Assembly (NCBI GenBank): GCA_035763745.1
Contig: DASUAO010000018.1
Coordinates: 20,476 to 84,475, forward strand
Length of the DNA: 64,000 nucleotides
From: DASUAO01 sp035763745
Lineage (GTDB): Bacteria; Actinomycetota; Acidimicrobiia; IMCC26256; PALSA-555
Direction of reading: 5' to 3'
Position 1 is the stretch's first letter; every line of letters starts with the position of its first letter. Made by a program: the position numbers and the translations under genes. Shown piece after piece: positions 1-7,154 of the stretch. The notes under the pieces were generated by a model, which worked only from the letters and a program-made list of their open reading frames with translations, was not told the DNA's origin and did no database searches.

Positions 1-513
1 CTCGACCGAGTCGATGTCGGCCACCGAGCGCTTCGTGGCGTCGGAGAACGGCTTCGCCGCGGCCTCCCAGCCCTTGGGCTTCACACCCAGCTGCTTGGCG
101 AGCAACGCGAGGAAGATCTTCGACTTCTCCTCGCCGAAGCCCGGGAGCGCCTTCAGCCGCTCCAGCAGCTCGGCGCCACTCTTCACGCCCTTCCAGACCT
201 TCGCGGCATCGCCGTCGTAGTCGTCGACGAGCGCCTGGCACAGCGCGTGGGCCCGCTTGCCCATCGAGCCCGGGAACCGGTGCAGCGCCGGCTTCTGCTT
301 GAAGACCGCCTCCACCTCTTCCGGGTCCATCGCCGCGATGCTCGCGGCGTCGAGGCTCCCGAGGCGCTGCTTCAGCGTGTGCGGACCCTTGAACGCCCAC
401 TCCATCGGGACCTGCTGGTCGAGCAGCATCCCCATGAGCAAGGCGAGCGGGTCGTCGACGAGGAGGCGGTCGGCCTCCGGGTCGCCGGTGATGGGGATCG
501 ACGTGGTGGCCAC
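1..513 (-). CDS. HhH-GPD-type base-excision DNA glycosylase-like protein (3' end beyond window)
   Basis: The reading frame starts at GTG 513 and runs off the left edge after 171 codons. It is almost all helical and contains LPGFGEEKSK, a typical helix-hairpin-helix turn (LPGxGxxK) of the HhH-GPD DNA glycosylase superfamily. The N-terminal segment DDPLALLMGMLLDQQVPMEW resembles the start of the short actinobacterial members of this family, which bind DNA and are presumed to remove damaged bases. I cannot see the C-terminal catalytic Asp region because it lies outside the window. The next gene is divergent. The superfamily call is fairly sure; the substrate is unknown. Confidence 0.6.
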   Translation of the reverse strand, partial: MATTSIPITGDPEADRLLVDDPLALLMGMLLDQQVPMEWAFKGPHTLKQRLGSLDAASIAAMDPEEVEAVFKQKPALHRFPGSMGKRAHALCQALVDDYDGDAAKVWKGVKSGAELLERLKALPGFGEEKSKIFLALLAKQLGVKPKGWEAAAKPFSDATKRSVADIDSVE

Positions 514-589
514 GGGGCGAGACTAGGTCCCGCCGGTGCACGCGCCCCAGCCGCGTTCGGTGCAGGAGCCCGACCCGACCGGATCGGCG

Positions 590-595
590 TACGAT
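590..595 (+). promoter_or_regulatory. -10 box (TACGAT) of a probable leaderless promoter
   Basis: TACGAT is followed by 7 nt and then ATG 603 of the VOC gene. This fits the actinobacterial TAnnnT -10 with transcription starting at or next to the start codon. No Shine-Dalgarno sequence is present. Confidence 0.5.
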
Positions 596-602
596 CCTGC
601 GC

Positions 603-995
603 ATGCCGACCCTGCACCACGTCAACCTCTGCGTCCCCGAGACGATCGACGGCTCCCCCGGCACCGAAGCGGAGGCCGCGTGGCTGGTCGGCCTCGGGTA
701 CCGGCGCATCGAGGGCGGACCCGAGATCTCGAAGATGGCCACCGTGCACTGGTTCGAGGCCGACGACGGCAGCCAGGTCCACCTCACCCCCGACCCCGAC
801 CACGCGCCGAGCGCGCGGGCGCACACCGCGATCCGCCTCGATGACGCGCTCGACGCAACGGTCGCCCGGCTCGAGGCCTCGGGCGTCAGCACGAACACCA
901 TCGAGTTCGACGGCGACCGTCACGTGTTCGCGACGGACCCGGCCGGCAACCTCTGGGAACTGATCGGCCCGCCGGTCGCCCCGGGCGCGCGTTGA
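603..995 (+). CDS. VOC (glyoxalase/bleomycin-resistance fold) protein
   Basis: This 130-residue protein has the one-module VOC pattern: it opens with LHHVNLCVP, has a central strand TVHWFEADDGSQVHL, and ends with HVFATDPAGNLWEL, the usual terminal beta strand carrying a metal-ligand Glu. Family members are metal-dependent isomerases, dioxygenases or drug-binding proteins; nothing here fixes the substrate. The stop codon overlaps the TTG start of the DinB gene (TTGA), so the two are probably translated together. The last coding bases (955-984) recur exactly after the DinB gene, where they read in this frame to a stop. That suggests the original C-terminus was displaced. Confidence 0.75.
   Translation: MPTLHHVNLCVPETIDGSPGTEAEAAWLVGLGYRRIEGGPEISKMATVHWFEADDGSQVHLTPDPDHAPSARAHTAIRLDDALDATVARLEASGVSTNTIEFDGDRHVFATDPAGNLWELIGPPVAPGAR
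955..984 (+). repeat. 30-bp direct repeat, copy A
   Basis: The 30 bases encoding the VOC C-terminus (ELIGPPVAP) are identical to 1547-1576. The two copies bracket the DinB gene. Only copy B is followed by the matching arm of the terminator hairpin. Confidence 0.9.
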
Positions 996-1555
996 CCGAG
1001 GGGCGCGACTGGGTCGCCGTCGTCGAGGCCGGCGCGTGCCCCGACTGCGGGTTCGACGCCGGCACGTTCCCACGCCGAGAGATCGCTGCGGCGACGCGCG
1101 CGAACGCCGGCCAGTGGCGAGCCCTCCTCCTGCGGAGTGACGCCGGGGCATTGCGGACGCGACCCACGCCCACGACCTGGTCGGCACTGGAGTACGGGGC
1201 CCACGTACGCGATGTGCTCGCGATCATGGGTGCGCGGGTCGAGCACGTGGTGCGGGAGCACGAGCCCGAACTCGGATGGTGGGACCACGACGCCGCGGCG
1301 ACCGACGAGCGCTACAACGAACAGGAGATCTCCGAGGTCGCCGCCGCGATCGTCGCCCGAGCGGAGAACTTCTCCACCGCGATCGAAGCCGTCCCCGACG
1401 GCGCGTGGGGACGGGGTGCGATCCGCGGCGACGGCAACCGGTTCACGGTCGAGGGCATCGTCCGCTTCACCCTCCACGAGGTCTGCCACCACCGGGCCGA
1501 CGCCCTCGCATCGCTCGGCGGCGAGGGGGGCGAAGGCTCGCACACGGGGAACTGA
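992..1555 (+). CDS. DinB-family putative metalloenzyme
   Basis: The frame starts at TTG 992, overlapping the VOC stop codon, and encodes 187 residues. It has the four-helix DinB layout. A first ligand His lies in the helix EYGAHVRDVL, and the C-terminal helix HEVCHHRADAL supplies the HxxxH-type pair. The N-terminus has CPDCGFD, a CxxC knuckle common in actinobacterial DinB-like proteins near mycothiol-dependent enzymes. The family includes mycothiol or bacillithiol transferases and maleylpyruvate isomerases, but no specific activity can be assigned. The last codons and stop lie in the second copy of the 30-bp repeat, read in a different frame from the VOC copy. Confidence 0.75.
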   Translation: MTEGRDWVAVVEAGACPDCGFDAGTFPRREIAAATRANAGQWRALLLRSDAGALRTRPTPTTWSALEYGAHVRDVLAIMGARVEHVVREHEPELGWWDHDAAATDERYNEQEISEVAAAIVARAENFSTAIEAVPDGAWGRGAIRGDGNRFTVEGIVRFTLHEVCHHRADALASLGGEGGEGSHTGN

Positions 1556-1576
1556 TCGGCCCGCCGGTCGCCCCGG
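1547..1576 (+). repeat. 30-bp direct repeat, copy B
   Basis: Identical to 955-984. In the VOC frame it reads ELIGPPVAP followed by EG and a stop codon at 1580-1582. This looks like the ancestral end of the VOC gene. It overlaps the DinB stop codon and the left arm of the downstream hairpin. Confidence 0.9.
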
Positions 1577-1600
1577 AGGGGTGACGACGGCGGGCCGATC
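1554..1600 (+). terminator. Hairpin terminator after VOC-DinB
   Basis: GATCGGCCCGCCG (1554-1566) pairs perfectly with CGGCGGGCCGATC (1588-1600) across a 21-nt loop, a 13-bp GC-rich stem. There is no U tract, as is common for terminators in high-GC actinobacteria. The left arm is part of the 30-bp repeat. Confidence 0.6.
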
Positions 1601-1650
1601 GAACCTCGCTCGTCCCGCCGCGGGCGGGACCGTTCAGCGGGTCACGGGCG

Positions 1651-1764
1651 TCACGGGATCCGGCCGAGCACCGGGATCTTCGCGTTGACCCACTTCTGGA
1701 GGCTGAACGCCCCGGGACCGACGGTCGCGATGCCGAGGAACGCCACCATCTCGATGATGTGACC
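1651..1764 (-). pseudogene. Short C-terminal remnant, possibly of a DoxX-like membrane protein
   Basis: On the minus strand a 37-codon open stretch lies between stops at 1767-1765 and 1653-1651. It reads GHIIEMVAFLGIATVGPG then AFSLQKWVNAKIP. The hydrophobic strand followed by a GPGxxSL turn resembles the C-terminus of DoxX proteins, but the rest of that domain is absent. It could also be a real 32-residue peptide starting at ATG 1749. The remnant reading is a guess. Confidence 0.3.
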
Positions 1765-1808
1765 CTACGACGCGGCCCCTCGGACTCGCGGTCTGAGAGA
1801 GGGATCGG

Positions 1809-2171
1809 CTACGCGAACGCCTGGAAGAACGTCGGGAACGTCCCGACGAGCCCGAGCCCGACGAGGACCATCGAGATCGCCATGGCCCGACGGGTCTCGT
1901 AGGGCTTGTCGCGCAGGACCGCGTAGAGGACCGCCCAGGAGACGAGCCAGACGATGACGGCGCACACGGTCTTGCCCGAGAGCGGACCGACTCGTGCGCT
2001 CCACTCGAAGAAGTCGTGGAACGTCTCGGTCGCCTCGGAGAGCGTGGTGAAGATCCCCAGTGCGAGCGACCCCACCCCGGCCGCGAGGATCGCCGCCGAG
2101 ACCGGACCCTCGGGCTTGTCCTCGAACTCGATCTGGCTGAGCACCGGGTGCTCGGAGCTCGTCGTCGACAT
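1809..2171 (-). CDS. Small three-helix membrane protein, function unknown
   Basis: ATG 2171 gives 120 residues. A polar N-terminus (about 1-22) is followed by three predicted membrane spans near residues 24-44, 68-86 and 98-115. A loop rich in aromatic and acidic residues (ETFHDFFEWSAR) lies between the first two. An alternative GTG at 2201 is in frame and overlaps the stop of the upstream gene (GTGA), adding ten residues. A GGGGAG stretch upstream favours ATG 2171. It is cotranscribed with the 170-residue membrane protein and may form a complex with it. I recognise no family. Confidence 0.55.
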   Translation of the reverse strand: MSTTSSEHPVLSQIEFEDKPEGPVSAAILAAGVGSLALGIFTTLSEATETFHDFFEWSARVGPLSGKTVCAVIVWLVSWAVLYAVLRDKPYETRRAMAISMVLVGLGLVGTFPTFFQAFA

Positions 2172-2197
2172 GTCTGCTGCTCCCCTCGTCGCGGCGG

Positions 2198-2710
2198 TCA
2201 CTTGACCGGCTCGACCTTCGTGATGAGCGCTCCGAAGAGCCCGGCGATCGCTGCGGTCGCGAACCCGAGCACGAGCAGGGCCATGACCGTCTTGCGGACC
2301 CGGTCGTGTCGGATGAGGTTCGTGCCGTAGTACACGACGATGAACGCAGCGGCAGTGAGCAGCATCGGGCTGATCCAGGCGATGTGCTCCTTCCACTCCA
2401 TGCCGAAGATGTGCCAGTCCTCGGTCCCGGGGTTGGCCAGCAACCTCGACTTCGCGCTCTGCGCGATGTCCTCCCGGTACCACGGGTAGACGATCCAGGT
2501 CCCGGTGATCACCGTTCCCCAGGCCGCCACTGCGATCGCCACGGTCCCGATCTTCAGGCGCCGCATCCGCTCCTTCACGCCTTCGACCGTGACGAGGTCG
2601 GGGCGCAGGCTGTAGAGGCCTGCCAGACCTCCGGCGAACGCGAGCAAGAAGAGCGCCCCGAAGCCCATGCCGTGCACGAGCCCCCACCACTCCCGATTTG
2701 TCAGATCCAC
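2198..2710 (-). CDS. Four-helix membrane protein, possible heme-binding subunit
   Basis: GTG 2710 gives 170 residues with four predicted spans near 11-33, 55-74, 110-130 and 141-163. His13 sits in span 1 (LVHGMGFGALFLL). His100 and His109 lie in and beside DWHIFGMEWKEHIAW at the start of span 3. Paired membrane histidines of this kind are typical of cytochrome b-like proteins, but I cannot name a family. It precedes the 120-residue membrane protein, with ends touching. Heme binding is inference only. Confidence 0.5.
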   Translation of the reverse strand: MDLTNREWWGLVHGMGFGALFLLAFAGGLAGLYSLRPDLVTVEGVKERMRRLKIGTVAIAVAAWGTVITGTWIVYPWYREDIAQSAKSRLLANPGTEDWHIFGMEWKEHIAWISPMLLTAAAFIVVYYGTNLIRHDRVRKTVMALLVLGFATAAIAGLFGALITKVEPVK

Positions 2711-2906
2711 CGGACCCCCCTCAACTCACATTCGGACGTCGCTCATCGGCTCGGGGGACTCTAGACGACATGGGCTTCGGGGCGCGTATCCCGTGGGTGC
2801 TCTCGCCCGCCGAGCGGGACGCTCGGCCCTGGCCCCGGTGCGCCCGCCTGAGTGGACTCTCAGGATCGACCACCCCGTCCGGGGGTCGAGGGGCCACAAT
2901 CGAGGC

Positions 2907-3584
2907 ATGCGTGTGCTGGTGGTCGAGGACGAGGTCGCACTGGCGGAGGCGATCCGCGACGGGCTCGAGGCCGAGGGCTTCGACGTCGACGCCGTCCACG
3001 ACGGGCTCGACGGGCTCTGGCGGGCCCGGGAGGGCTCCTACGACGCCATCGTCCTCGACATCCTCCTGCCCGGCATGAACGGCTACAAGGTGTGCCGCAC
3101 GCTCCGCGAGGAGGAGGTGTGGACGCCGATCCTGATGCTCACCGCCAAGGACGGTGAGTACGACGAGGCCGAGGCGCTCGACACCGGGGCCGACGACTTC
3201 CTGTCGAAGCCGTTCTCGTTCGTCGTGCTGCTGGCCCGTCTCCGAGCATTGTTCCGCCGCGGGGCACCGCCGCGCCCCGCGGTCCTCGAGTTCGGGCCGC
3301 TGCGACTCGATCCCGCGACCCGATCGGCTGCACACGGCGACGTCGAGGTCGCGCTCACGGCGCGCGAGTTCTCGCTCCTCGAGTACCTCATGCGACGGGA
3401 CGGCAACGTGTCGTCGAAGCCCGAGATCCTCGACCACGTGTGGGGCATGGACTTCGCCGGCGACCCCAACGTCGTCGAGGTGTACATCGGCTACCTGCGT
3501 CGCAAGCTCGACGAGACGTTCGGGACGAAGCTCATCCACACCGTGCGCGGCTCGGGCTACCGGCTGTGCGTCGCGGCGGACTGA
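2907..3584 (+). CDS. OmpR/PhoB-family response regulator
   Basis: The 225-residue protein begins at ATG 2907. The receiver domain (1-115) has the acidic pair E7/D8, phosphoacceptor Asp51 (VLDILLPGMNGY), switch Thr79 and Lys101 (FLSKPF). A winged-helix DNA-binding domain (about 130-225) has VALTAREFSLLEYL and the C-terminal hairpin HTVRGSGYRL of OmpR-family regulators. It should be phosphorylated by the kinase encoded 13 bases downstream and then bind target promoters. The signal is not evident from the neighbours. Confidence 0.92.
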   Translation: MRVLVVEDEVALAEAIRDGLEAEGFDVDAVHDGLDGLWRAREGSYDAIVLDILLPGMNGYKVCRTLREEEVWTPILMLTAKDGEYDEAEALDTGADDFLSKPFSFVVLLARLRALFRRGAPPRPAVLEFGPLRLDPATRSAAHGDVEVALTAREFSLLEYLMRRDGNVSSKPEILDHVWGMDFAGDPNVVEVYIGYLRRKLDETFGTKLIHTVRGSGYRLCVAAD

Positions 3585-3597
3585 CGGCGGTCCGGTC

Positions 3598-4887
3598 GTG
3601 GCTCGGCTCTCGACGGTCCGGTTCCGGGTCACCTTCGCCGCGGCGGGGCTCTTCGCGATCGCACTGACCGTCGCGTCCTTCGCGCTGGTGCGGTCGACGC
3701 ACGACAGCCTGACGAGCGGGATCGAGCAGGCCAACCAGGAGCAGCTCGACGAGGCCGCCCGGCAGCTCGAACAGGGGATCGACCCGGCCGACGTCCAGGT
3801 CTCGAACCGGCGGGGTGGCACGCCGGCATTTCGGATCCGGGGTCCGGGCGGCCGCCAGTCCACGGTGCCGCCGCCCGGCACGCCAGTGGCCCGGCCGAAC
3901 CGGACCGACCCGCAGGTGCGGGCCGAGCGCGTCGTCGAGACCGCCCAGGGCACGATCACGCTGATCGCCGAGCGCTCGATCGCGCAGGTCGACGAGACGG
4001 TCGACAGCATCACGGAGGCGCTGCTGGTCGGGGTCCCGCTGCTCGTGCTGCTCGTCGGCGGTCTCACCTGGTGGTTCGCGGGCCGCGCGCTGCGACCCGT
4101 CGAGGCGATCCGCGCCGAGGCGGCGGCGATCACGGGCTCGACGATCCACCGGCGCGTTCCCGAACCGACCACCGACGACGAGATCGGCCGCCTGGCCCGC
4201 ACCATGAACTCGATGCTCGACCGCCTCGAAGAGACGTCGCTGCGCCAGCGACGGTTCGTGTCCGACGCCTCGCACGAGCTGCGCAGCCCGGTCGCGGTGA
4301 TCCGGACCCAGCTGGAGGTCGCGCTGCGTCGTGGTGAGGACACCGACTGGACGGCGGTCGCGCACCGGGTGCTCGCCGAGGACCAACGACTCGAGGAGGC
4401 CGTGGGCGAGCTGCTGGAGCTGGCTCGGAGCGAGGAGGGCGAAGAGGTCCGGCTCGCCGACGTGGACCTCGACGAGATCGTGCTCGACGAGGTCGCGCGA
4501 CCCCGGCGGATCCCGGTCGACCCGAGTCACGTCTCCGCGGGGCGAGTGCACGGCAACGCGGCACAGCTCACCTCGGTCGTCCGCAACCTGCTCGACAACG
4601 CCTGTCGCCATGCGACGACCCGGGTCGACGTGCACGTCAGCGTCGACGGCCCCGAGGTCGTCCTCGTCGTCGACGACGACGGGCCGGGCGTCCCTCCCGA
4701 GGAGCGCGAGCGCGTCTTCGAGCGCTTCACCCGCCTCGACGAGGGTCGCAGCCGCGACGCCGGCGGTGTGGGGCTCGGGCTCGCGATGGTGCGCACGATC
4801 GCCGAACGCCACGGTGGGCACGTCGCGATCGAGGACGCGCCGATCGGCGGCGCGCGCTTCGTGGTGCGACTGCCGGCTGCGCCCTGA
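3598..4887 (+). CDS. Sensor histidine kinase (HAMP-HisKA-HATPase)
   Basis: GTG 3598 gives 429 residues. A short cytoplasmic tail and span 1 (about 11-31) are followed by an extracytoplasmic sensor region of about 110 residues rich in Gln, Arg and Pro. Span 2 (about 142-161) leads into a HAMP domain. The HisKA helix has phospho-accepting His226 in FVSDASHELRSPVAVI. The ATPase domain has the N box NLLDNACRHA and the G boxes DDGPGVP and GGVGLGLAMV. It is the membrane partner of the preceding response regulator and shares its transcript. No known sensory fold is recognisable in the periplasmic part. Confidence 0.92.
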   Translation: MARLSTVRFRVTFAAAGLFAIALTVASFALVRSTHDSLTSGIEQANQEQLDEAARQLEQGIDPADVQVSNRRGGTPAFRIRGPGGRQSTVPPPGTPVARPNRTDPQVRAERVVETAQGTITLIAERSIAQVDETVDSITEALLVGVPLLVLLVGGLTWWFAGRALRPVEAIRAEAAAITGSTIHRRVPEPTTDDEIGRLARTMNSMLDRLEETSLRQRRFVSDASHELRSPVAVIRTQLEVALRRGEDTDWTAVAHRVLAEDQRLEEAVGELLELARSEEGEEVRLADVDLDEIVLDEVARPRRIPVDPSHVSAGRVHGNAAQLTSVVRNLLDNACRHATTRVDVHVSVDGPEVVLVVDDDGPGVPPEERERVFERFTRLDEGRSRDAGGVGLGLAMVRTIAERHGGHVAIEDAPIGGARFVVRLPAAP

Positions 4888-4926
4888 CGACGTTCCTCGA
4901 CCGTCGGCGAGCGGGGACCTGGCCAC

Positions 4927-4932
4927 TAGCGT
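4927..4932 (+). promoter_or_regulatory. -10 box (TAGCGT) of a probable leaderless promoter
   Basis: TAGCGT stands 7 nt before GTG 4940. No Shine-Dalgarno sequence is seen, so transcription probably begins at the start codon of the endonuclease/phosphatase gene. Confidence 0.45.
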
Positions 4933-4939
4933 CGCCCCG

Positions 4940-5665
4940 GTGCCCGACCTGTCCCTCGCGTCGTTCAACACCCACTACGGCGTGCACGCCTCGCGTCGCG
5001 CGCACCCGAGGGCGTTCGACATGACCGCGGCGCTCGCGTCGCTCGACACCGACGTCGTGGTGGTGCAGGAGCTGTGGCGCCCCGACGGCGAACGGGGCGC
5101 CGTCGACGATGCGGCGACCGCGCTCGGCTACGAGATCGTGTACGAGCCCACGAGCCGCGCCACCCTCGGGCCCCACTGGCCCCACCTCGTCCCCGACGGT
5201 GAAGGTGAGTCCGGGATCGCGGTGCTCTCGCGTCTGCCGGTGCGGCGGATCGGCTCGCTCGCGCTGGGCCCCACGCCCGGGGACCCGGCACCGGTGCGGA
5301 CCGCCCTCGACGTCGAGGTCGACGTCGGACCACGACGGCTGCGGATCGTGGCCGTGCACCTCACGTCGCGGCTCCCCCACGGACCGGTGCTCCAGCTGCG
5401 GCGGCTGGCTCCGCTGCTCCCCACCCCGGGAACGCCGACGGTGATCGCCGGCGACTGCAACTTCTGGGGCCCCGGGGTCGTGGGCCTCCTGCGGGGCTGG
5501 CGCCGGACGGTGCGCGGTCGCACCTGGCCGTCACGGATGACGCACAGCCAGATCGATCACATCCTCGTCCGCCCGGGCGACGGGATCCGCGCGTCCGACG
5601 GACGGGTGCTGCCGCGGGTCGGGTCGGATCACCTGCCGGTGCGGGTGGACCTCGCGCTGCCCTGA
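4940..5665 (+). CDS. Endonuclease/exonuclease/phosphatase (EEP) superfamily hydrolase
   Basis: This 241-residue protein starts at GTG 4940, placed by the leaderless promoter and by the fold's first strand LSLASFNTHYG. The EEP metal-dependent phosphodiesterase motifs follow in order: VVVVQELW (metal-ligand Glu), GIAVLSRLPV, VAVHLTSR, VIAGDCNFWG (the GDxN motif), SQIDHILV and SDHLPV (terminal catalytic SDH). Members cleave phosphodiesters in nucleic acids, sphingomyelin or phosphoinositides. No signal peptide is visible, so it is probably cytoplasmic. The substrate is unknown. Confidence 0.85.
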   Translation: MPDLSLASFNTHYGVHASRRAHPRAFDMTAALASLDTDVVVVQELWRPDGERGAVDDAATALGYEIVYEPTSRATLGPHWPHLVPDGEGESGIAVLSRLPVRRIGSLALGPTPGDPAPVRTALDVEVDVGPRRLRIVAVHLTSRLPHGPVLQLRRLAPLLPTPGTPTVIAGDCNFWGPGVVGLLRGWRRTVRGRTWPSRMTHSQIDHILVRPGDGIRASDGRVLPRVGSDHLPVRVDLALP

Positions 5666-5679
5666 GCCGCGTCGCGGCC

Positions 5680-6348
5680 TCAGACCGGCCCGAGGCCGAA
5701 GGACGCCCGGGCTTCGTTGTAGAGCCGCAGGATCGTGGCCGAGTAGGTGGTCGAGGTGGCCCAGTTGCCGTTGCCCATCTGGTACCAGGTGGTGGCCTTG
5801 CCCTTCGGGGACACGAGGTGGAACCGGGGGTCGACGCACGCGTTGGCCAGGATCGGTGGCGCGCACGTCGTGGCGCTCGGGTCGGCGTAGGCCCGCAGGT
5901 GCTGGATCTGGGCCCGGACGCCGGTCCGGGCGTCGGCGAACGTGGCGGGCGCGGGGTTCGAGTCGGTGGCGCCGATCCCGGCGAAGTTGTTCTTCCAGGC
6001 CGGCACGCTGCCGCTGAAGCGGTACCAGGCGGTCTCGACGATCCCCTGGATGAAGGCGATGTCGCCCCGGACGCCCTCGGCGGCACCTTCCTGGACGTAG
6101 ATCTCGGTCAGGGTCGCCACGGGCACGGTGGCGGAGAACACGCCGCCGGGTTGGGGCTGACGGGTCAGGAACCACTGCGCCAGCTGGGCGCCCGTGAGGG
6201 CGCTCGTGCCCATGATCGAGGCGGCCCCGGCCGGCGCCGGGGACGGACTGGGAGCACGGCCGGTTCCCGGACGCATGCAGCCCGCCAGCAGCACCATGGC
6301 CACGATGGTCACGCAGAGCGCTCGGCGGTGGTGGCGGAGAGTCTTCAT
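5680..6348 (-). CDS. Glucosaminidase-domain lipoprotein (peptidoglycan hydrolase)
   Basis: The 222-residue protein has a basic N-terminus, a hydrophobic stretch and a lipobox ending LLAGC with lipidation Cys24, so it should be anchored outside the membrane. After a Pro/Ala linker, a glucosaminidase-like domain (about 60-222) contains YVQEGAAEGVRGDIAFIQGI and ETAWYRFSG, where the conserved Glu lies, then NNFAGIGA and a WATSTTYSATIL end. Proteins with this domain cleave peptidoglycan glycan chains. It stands alone on the minus strand. A hairpin immediately before ATG 6348 could occlude its ribosome-binding site. Confidence 0.8.
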   Translation of the reverse strand: MKTLRHHRRALCVTIVAMVLLAGCMRPGTGRAPSPSPAPAGAASIMGTSALTGAQLAQWFLTRQPQPGGVFSATVPVATLTEIYVQEGAAEGVRGDIAFIQGIVETAWYRFSGSVPAWKNNFAGIGATDSNPAPATFADARTGVRAQIQHLRAYADPSATTCAPPILANACVDPRFHLVSPKGKATTWYQMGNGNWATSTTYSATILRLYNEARASFGLGPV

Positions 6349-6392
6349 TTGCCCCGGGGATCGGCCGCTCGCCGCGCGAGGTTGAGGGGCAA
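6349..6392 (-). promoter_or_regulatory. Hairpin covering the ribosome-binding site of the muramidase-like gene
   Basis: On the minus-strand mRNA TTGCCCC (6392-6386) can pair with GGGGCAA (6355-6349), the latter directly abutting ATG 6348 and holding the only purine-rich ribosome-binding candidate (GGGG). An inner CTCG/CGAG stem lies between them. This could be an RNA thermometer or the expression platform of a riboswitch. I saw no established riboswitch consensus. Confidence 0.4.
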
Positions 6393-6465
6393 TCGCTACT
6401 CGGCATGGTTTCTCTCCCGAACGGACGACCGATCGGCCCCGCCCAGGGGTCGGCCGGGCGCCGGG

Positions 6466-7113
6466 TCAGCGGGTGGCGGAGCCGATGGGGGCGAGGCTGG
6501 AGACCGTCGTCCGGGTGTCCGTCGGGGCCGCAGCAGTGGTCGGGGCCCCCGCCCCGATGGGCGCCGCAGTGGCGTCCCGGGCGAGCGAGGTGGGCGTCGT
6601 GGGCGCGTCGACGGCGTCGACGGGCGTCACCATCCGGAGCCGGAGGTGGCCGGCGTCGACCAGCGCCTCGAGGCCGGGGCCGAGCTCGATGTCGCCCGCC
6701 GCGCAGTGCCCGTTCGGACCCGTGCGCACCACCGCACCGTCGGGCAACGAGAGGCCCTGCTCTCCCGTGACCATCGTCCCGTCGGGGAGCTGCACGACCG
6801 TGTCGACGGCCACCGCGAGGGCGAGCGTCTGGTCGTCGACCCCGCGCCCGTACGCACCGGTGAGAGCGCCCGCGAGCACCACGGCCGCCGCGGCCGCCGC
6901 GGCGCCGCTGATCACACCCGGTCGTCGGGCGCGCCGACGAGCCGTCGGGAGCGCGACCAGTCGGCCCGGCGGGTTCGTGGTCAGCAGACGGTGCTCGAGG
7001 TCGACCCGGAACCCGCGGTCGGGCCCGATCGACTCCCGACCACCGGCCAGCTCGAGCAGGCCAAGCACCTCGTGCCGGGTGGTGCGCCGGGTCGTCCGCC
7101 GCGTGGCCTTCAT
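6466..7113 (-). CDS. Membrane-anchored anti-sigma factor-like protein with FecR-type domain
   Basis: The 215-residue protein has a cytoplasmic N-terminal part (about 1-65, with TRHEVLGLLELAGG), one membrane span near 67-88, and an outer domain with VVQLPDGTMV and LSLPDGAVVRTGPNGH, the beta repeats typical of FecR-like domains. A low-complexity Thr/Ala/Pro tail follows. It lies directly after the ECF sigma gene in the same operon, so it is probably its membrane regulator. No HxxxCxxC zinc anti-sigma motif is present. The 37-nt gap to the sigma gene is filled by a 14-codon minicistron. Confidence 0.65.
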   Translation of the reverse strand: MKATRRTTRRTTRHEVLGLLELAGGRESIGPDRGFRVDLEHRLLTTNPPGRLVALPTARRRARRPGVISGAAAAAAAVVLAGALTGAYGRGVDDQTLALAVAVDTVVQLPDGTMVTGEQGLSLPDGAVVRTGPNGHCAAGDIELGPGLEALVDAGHLRLRMVTPVDAVDAPTTPTSLARDATAAPIGAGAPTTAAAPTDTRTTVSSLAPIGSATR

Positions 7114-7154
7114 CGCGTCGCCCTGGGCGGAGCCGGGGGCACGAGGACGGTCAT
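7110..7154 (-). CDS. 14-codon coupling minicistron between sigma and anti-sigma genes
   Basis: ATG 7154 overlaps the sigma-factor stop (ATGA). The frame MTVLVPPAPPRATR ends in a TGA that overlaps ATG 7113 of the next gene (again ATGA). It fills the gap exactly. I infer that it carries terminating ribosomes to the anti-sigma start; a peptide function is unlikely. The geometry is certain, the function is not. Confidence 0.4.
   Translation of the reverse strand: MTVLVPPAPPRATR

Noticed and set aside
2721..4343. Long minus-strand open frame opposite the two-component system.
   Set aside because: It is antisense to clear regulator and kinase coding sequence and has no recognisable motifs; high GC leaves antisense frames open.
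6349..6480. c-di-AMP (ydaO-type) riboswitch upstream of the muramidase-like gene.
   Set aside because: Fragments such as CCGAG and ACCTCG occur, but the order and the paired conserved blocks do not match the consensus; only the simple hairpin is supported.
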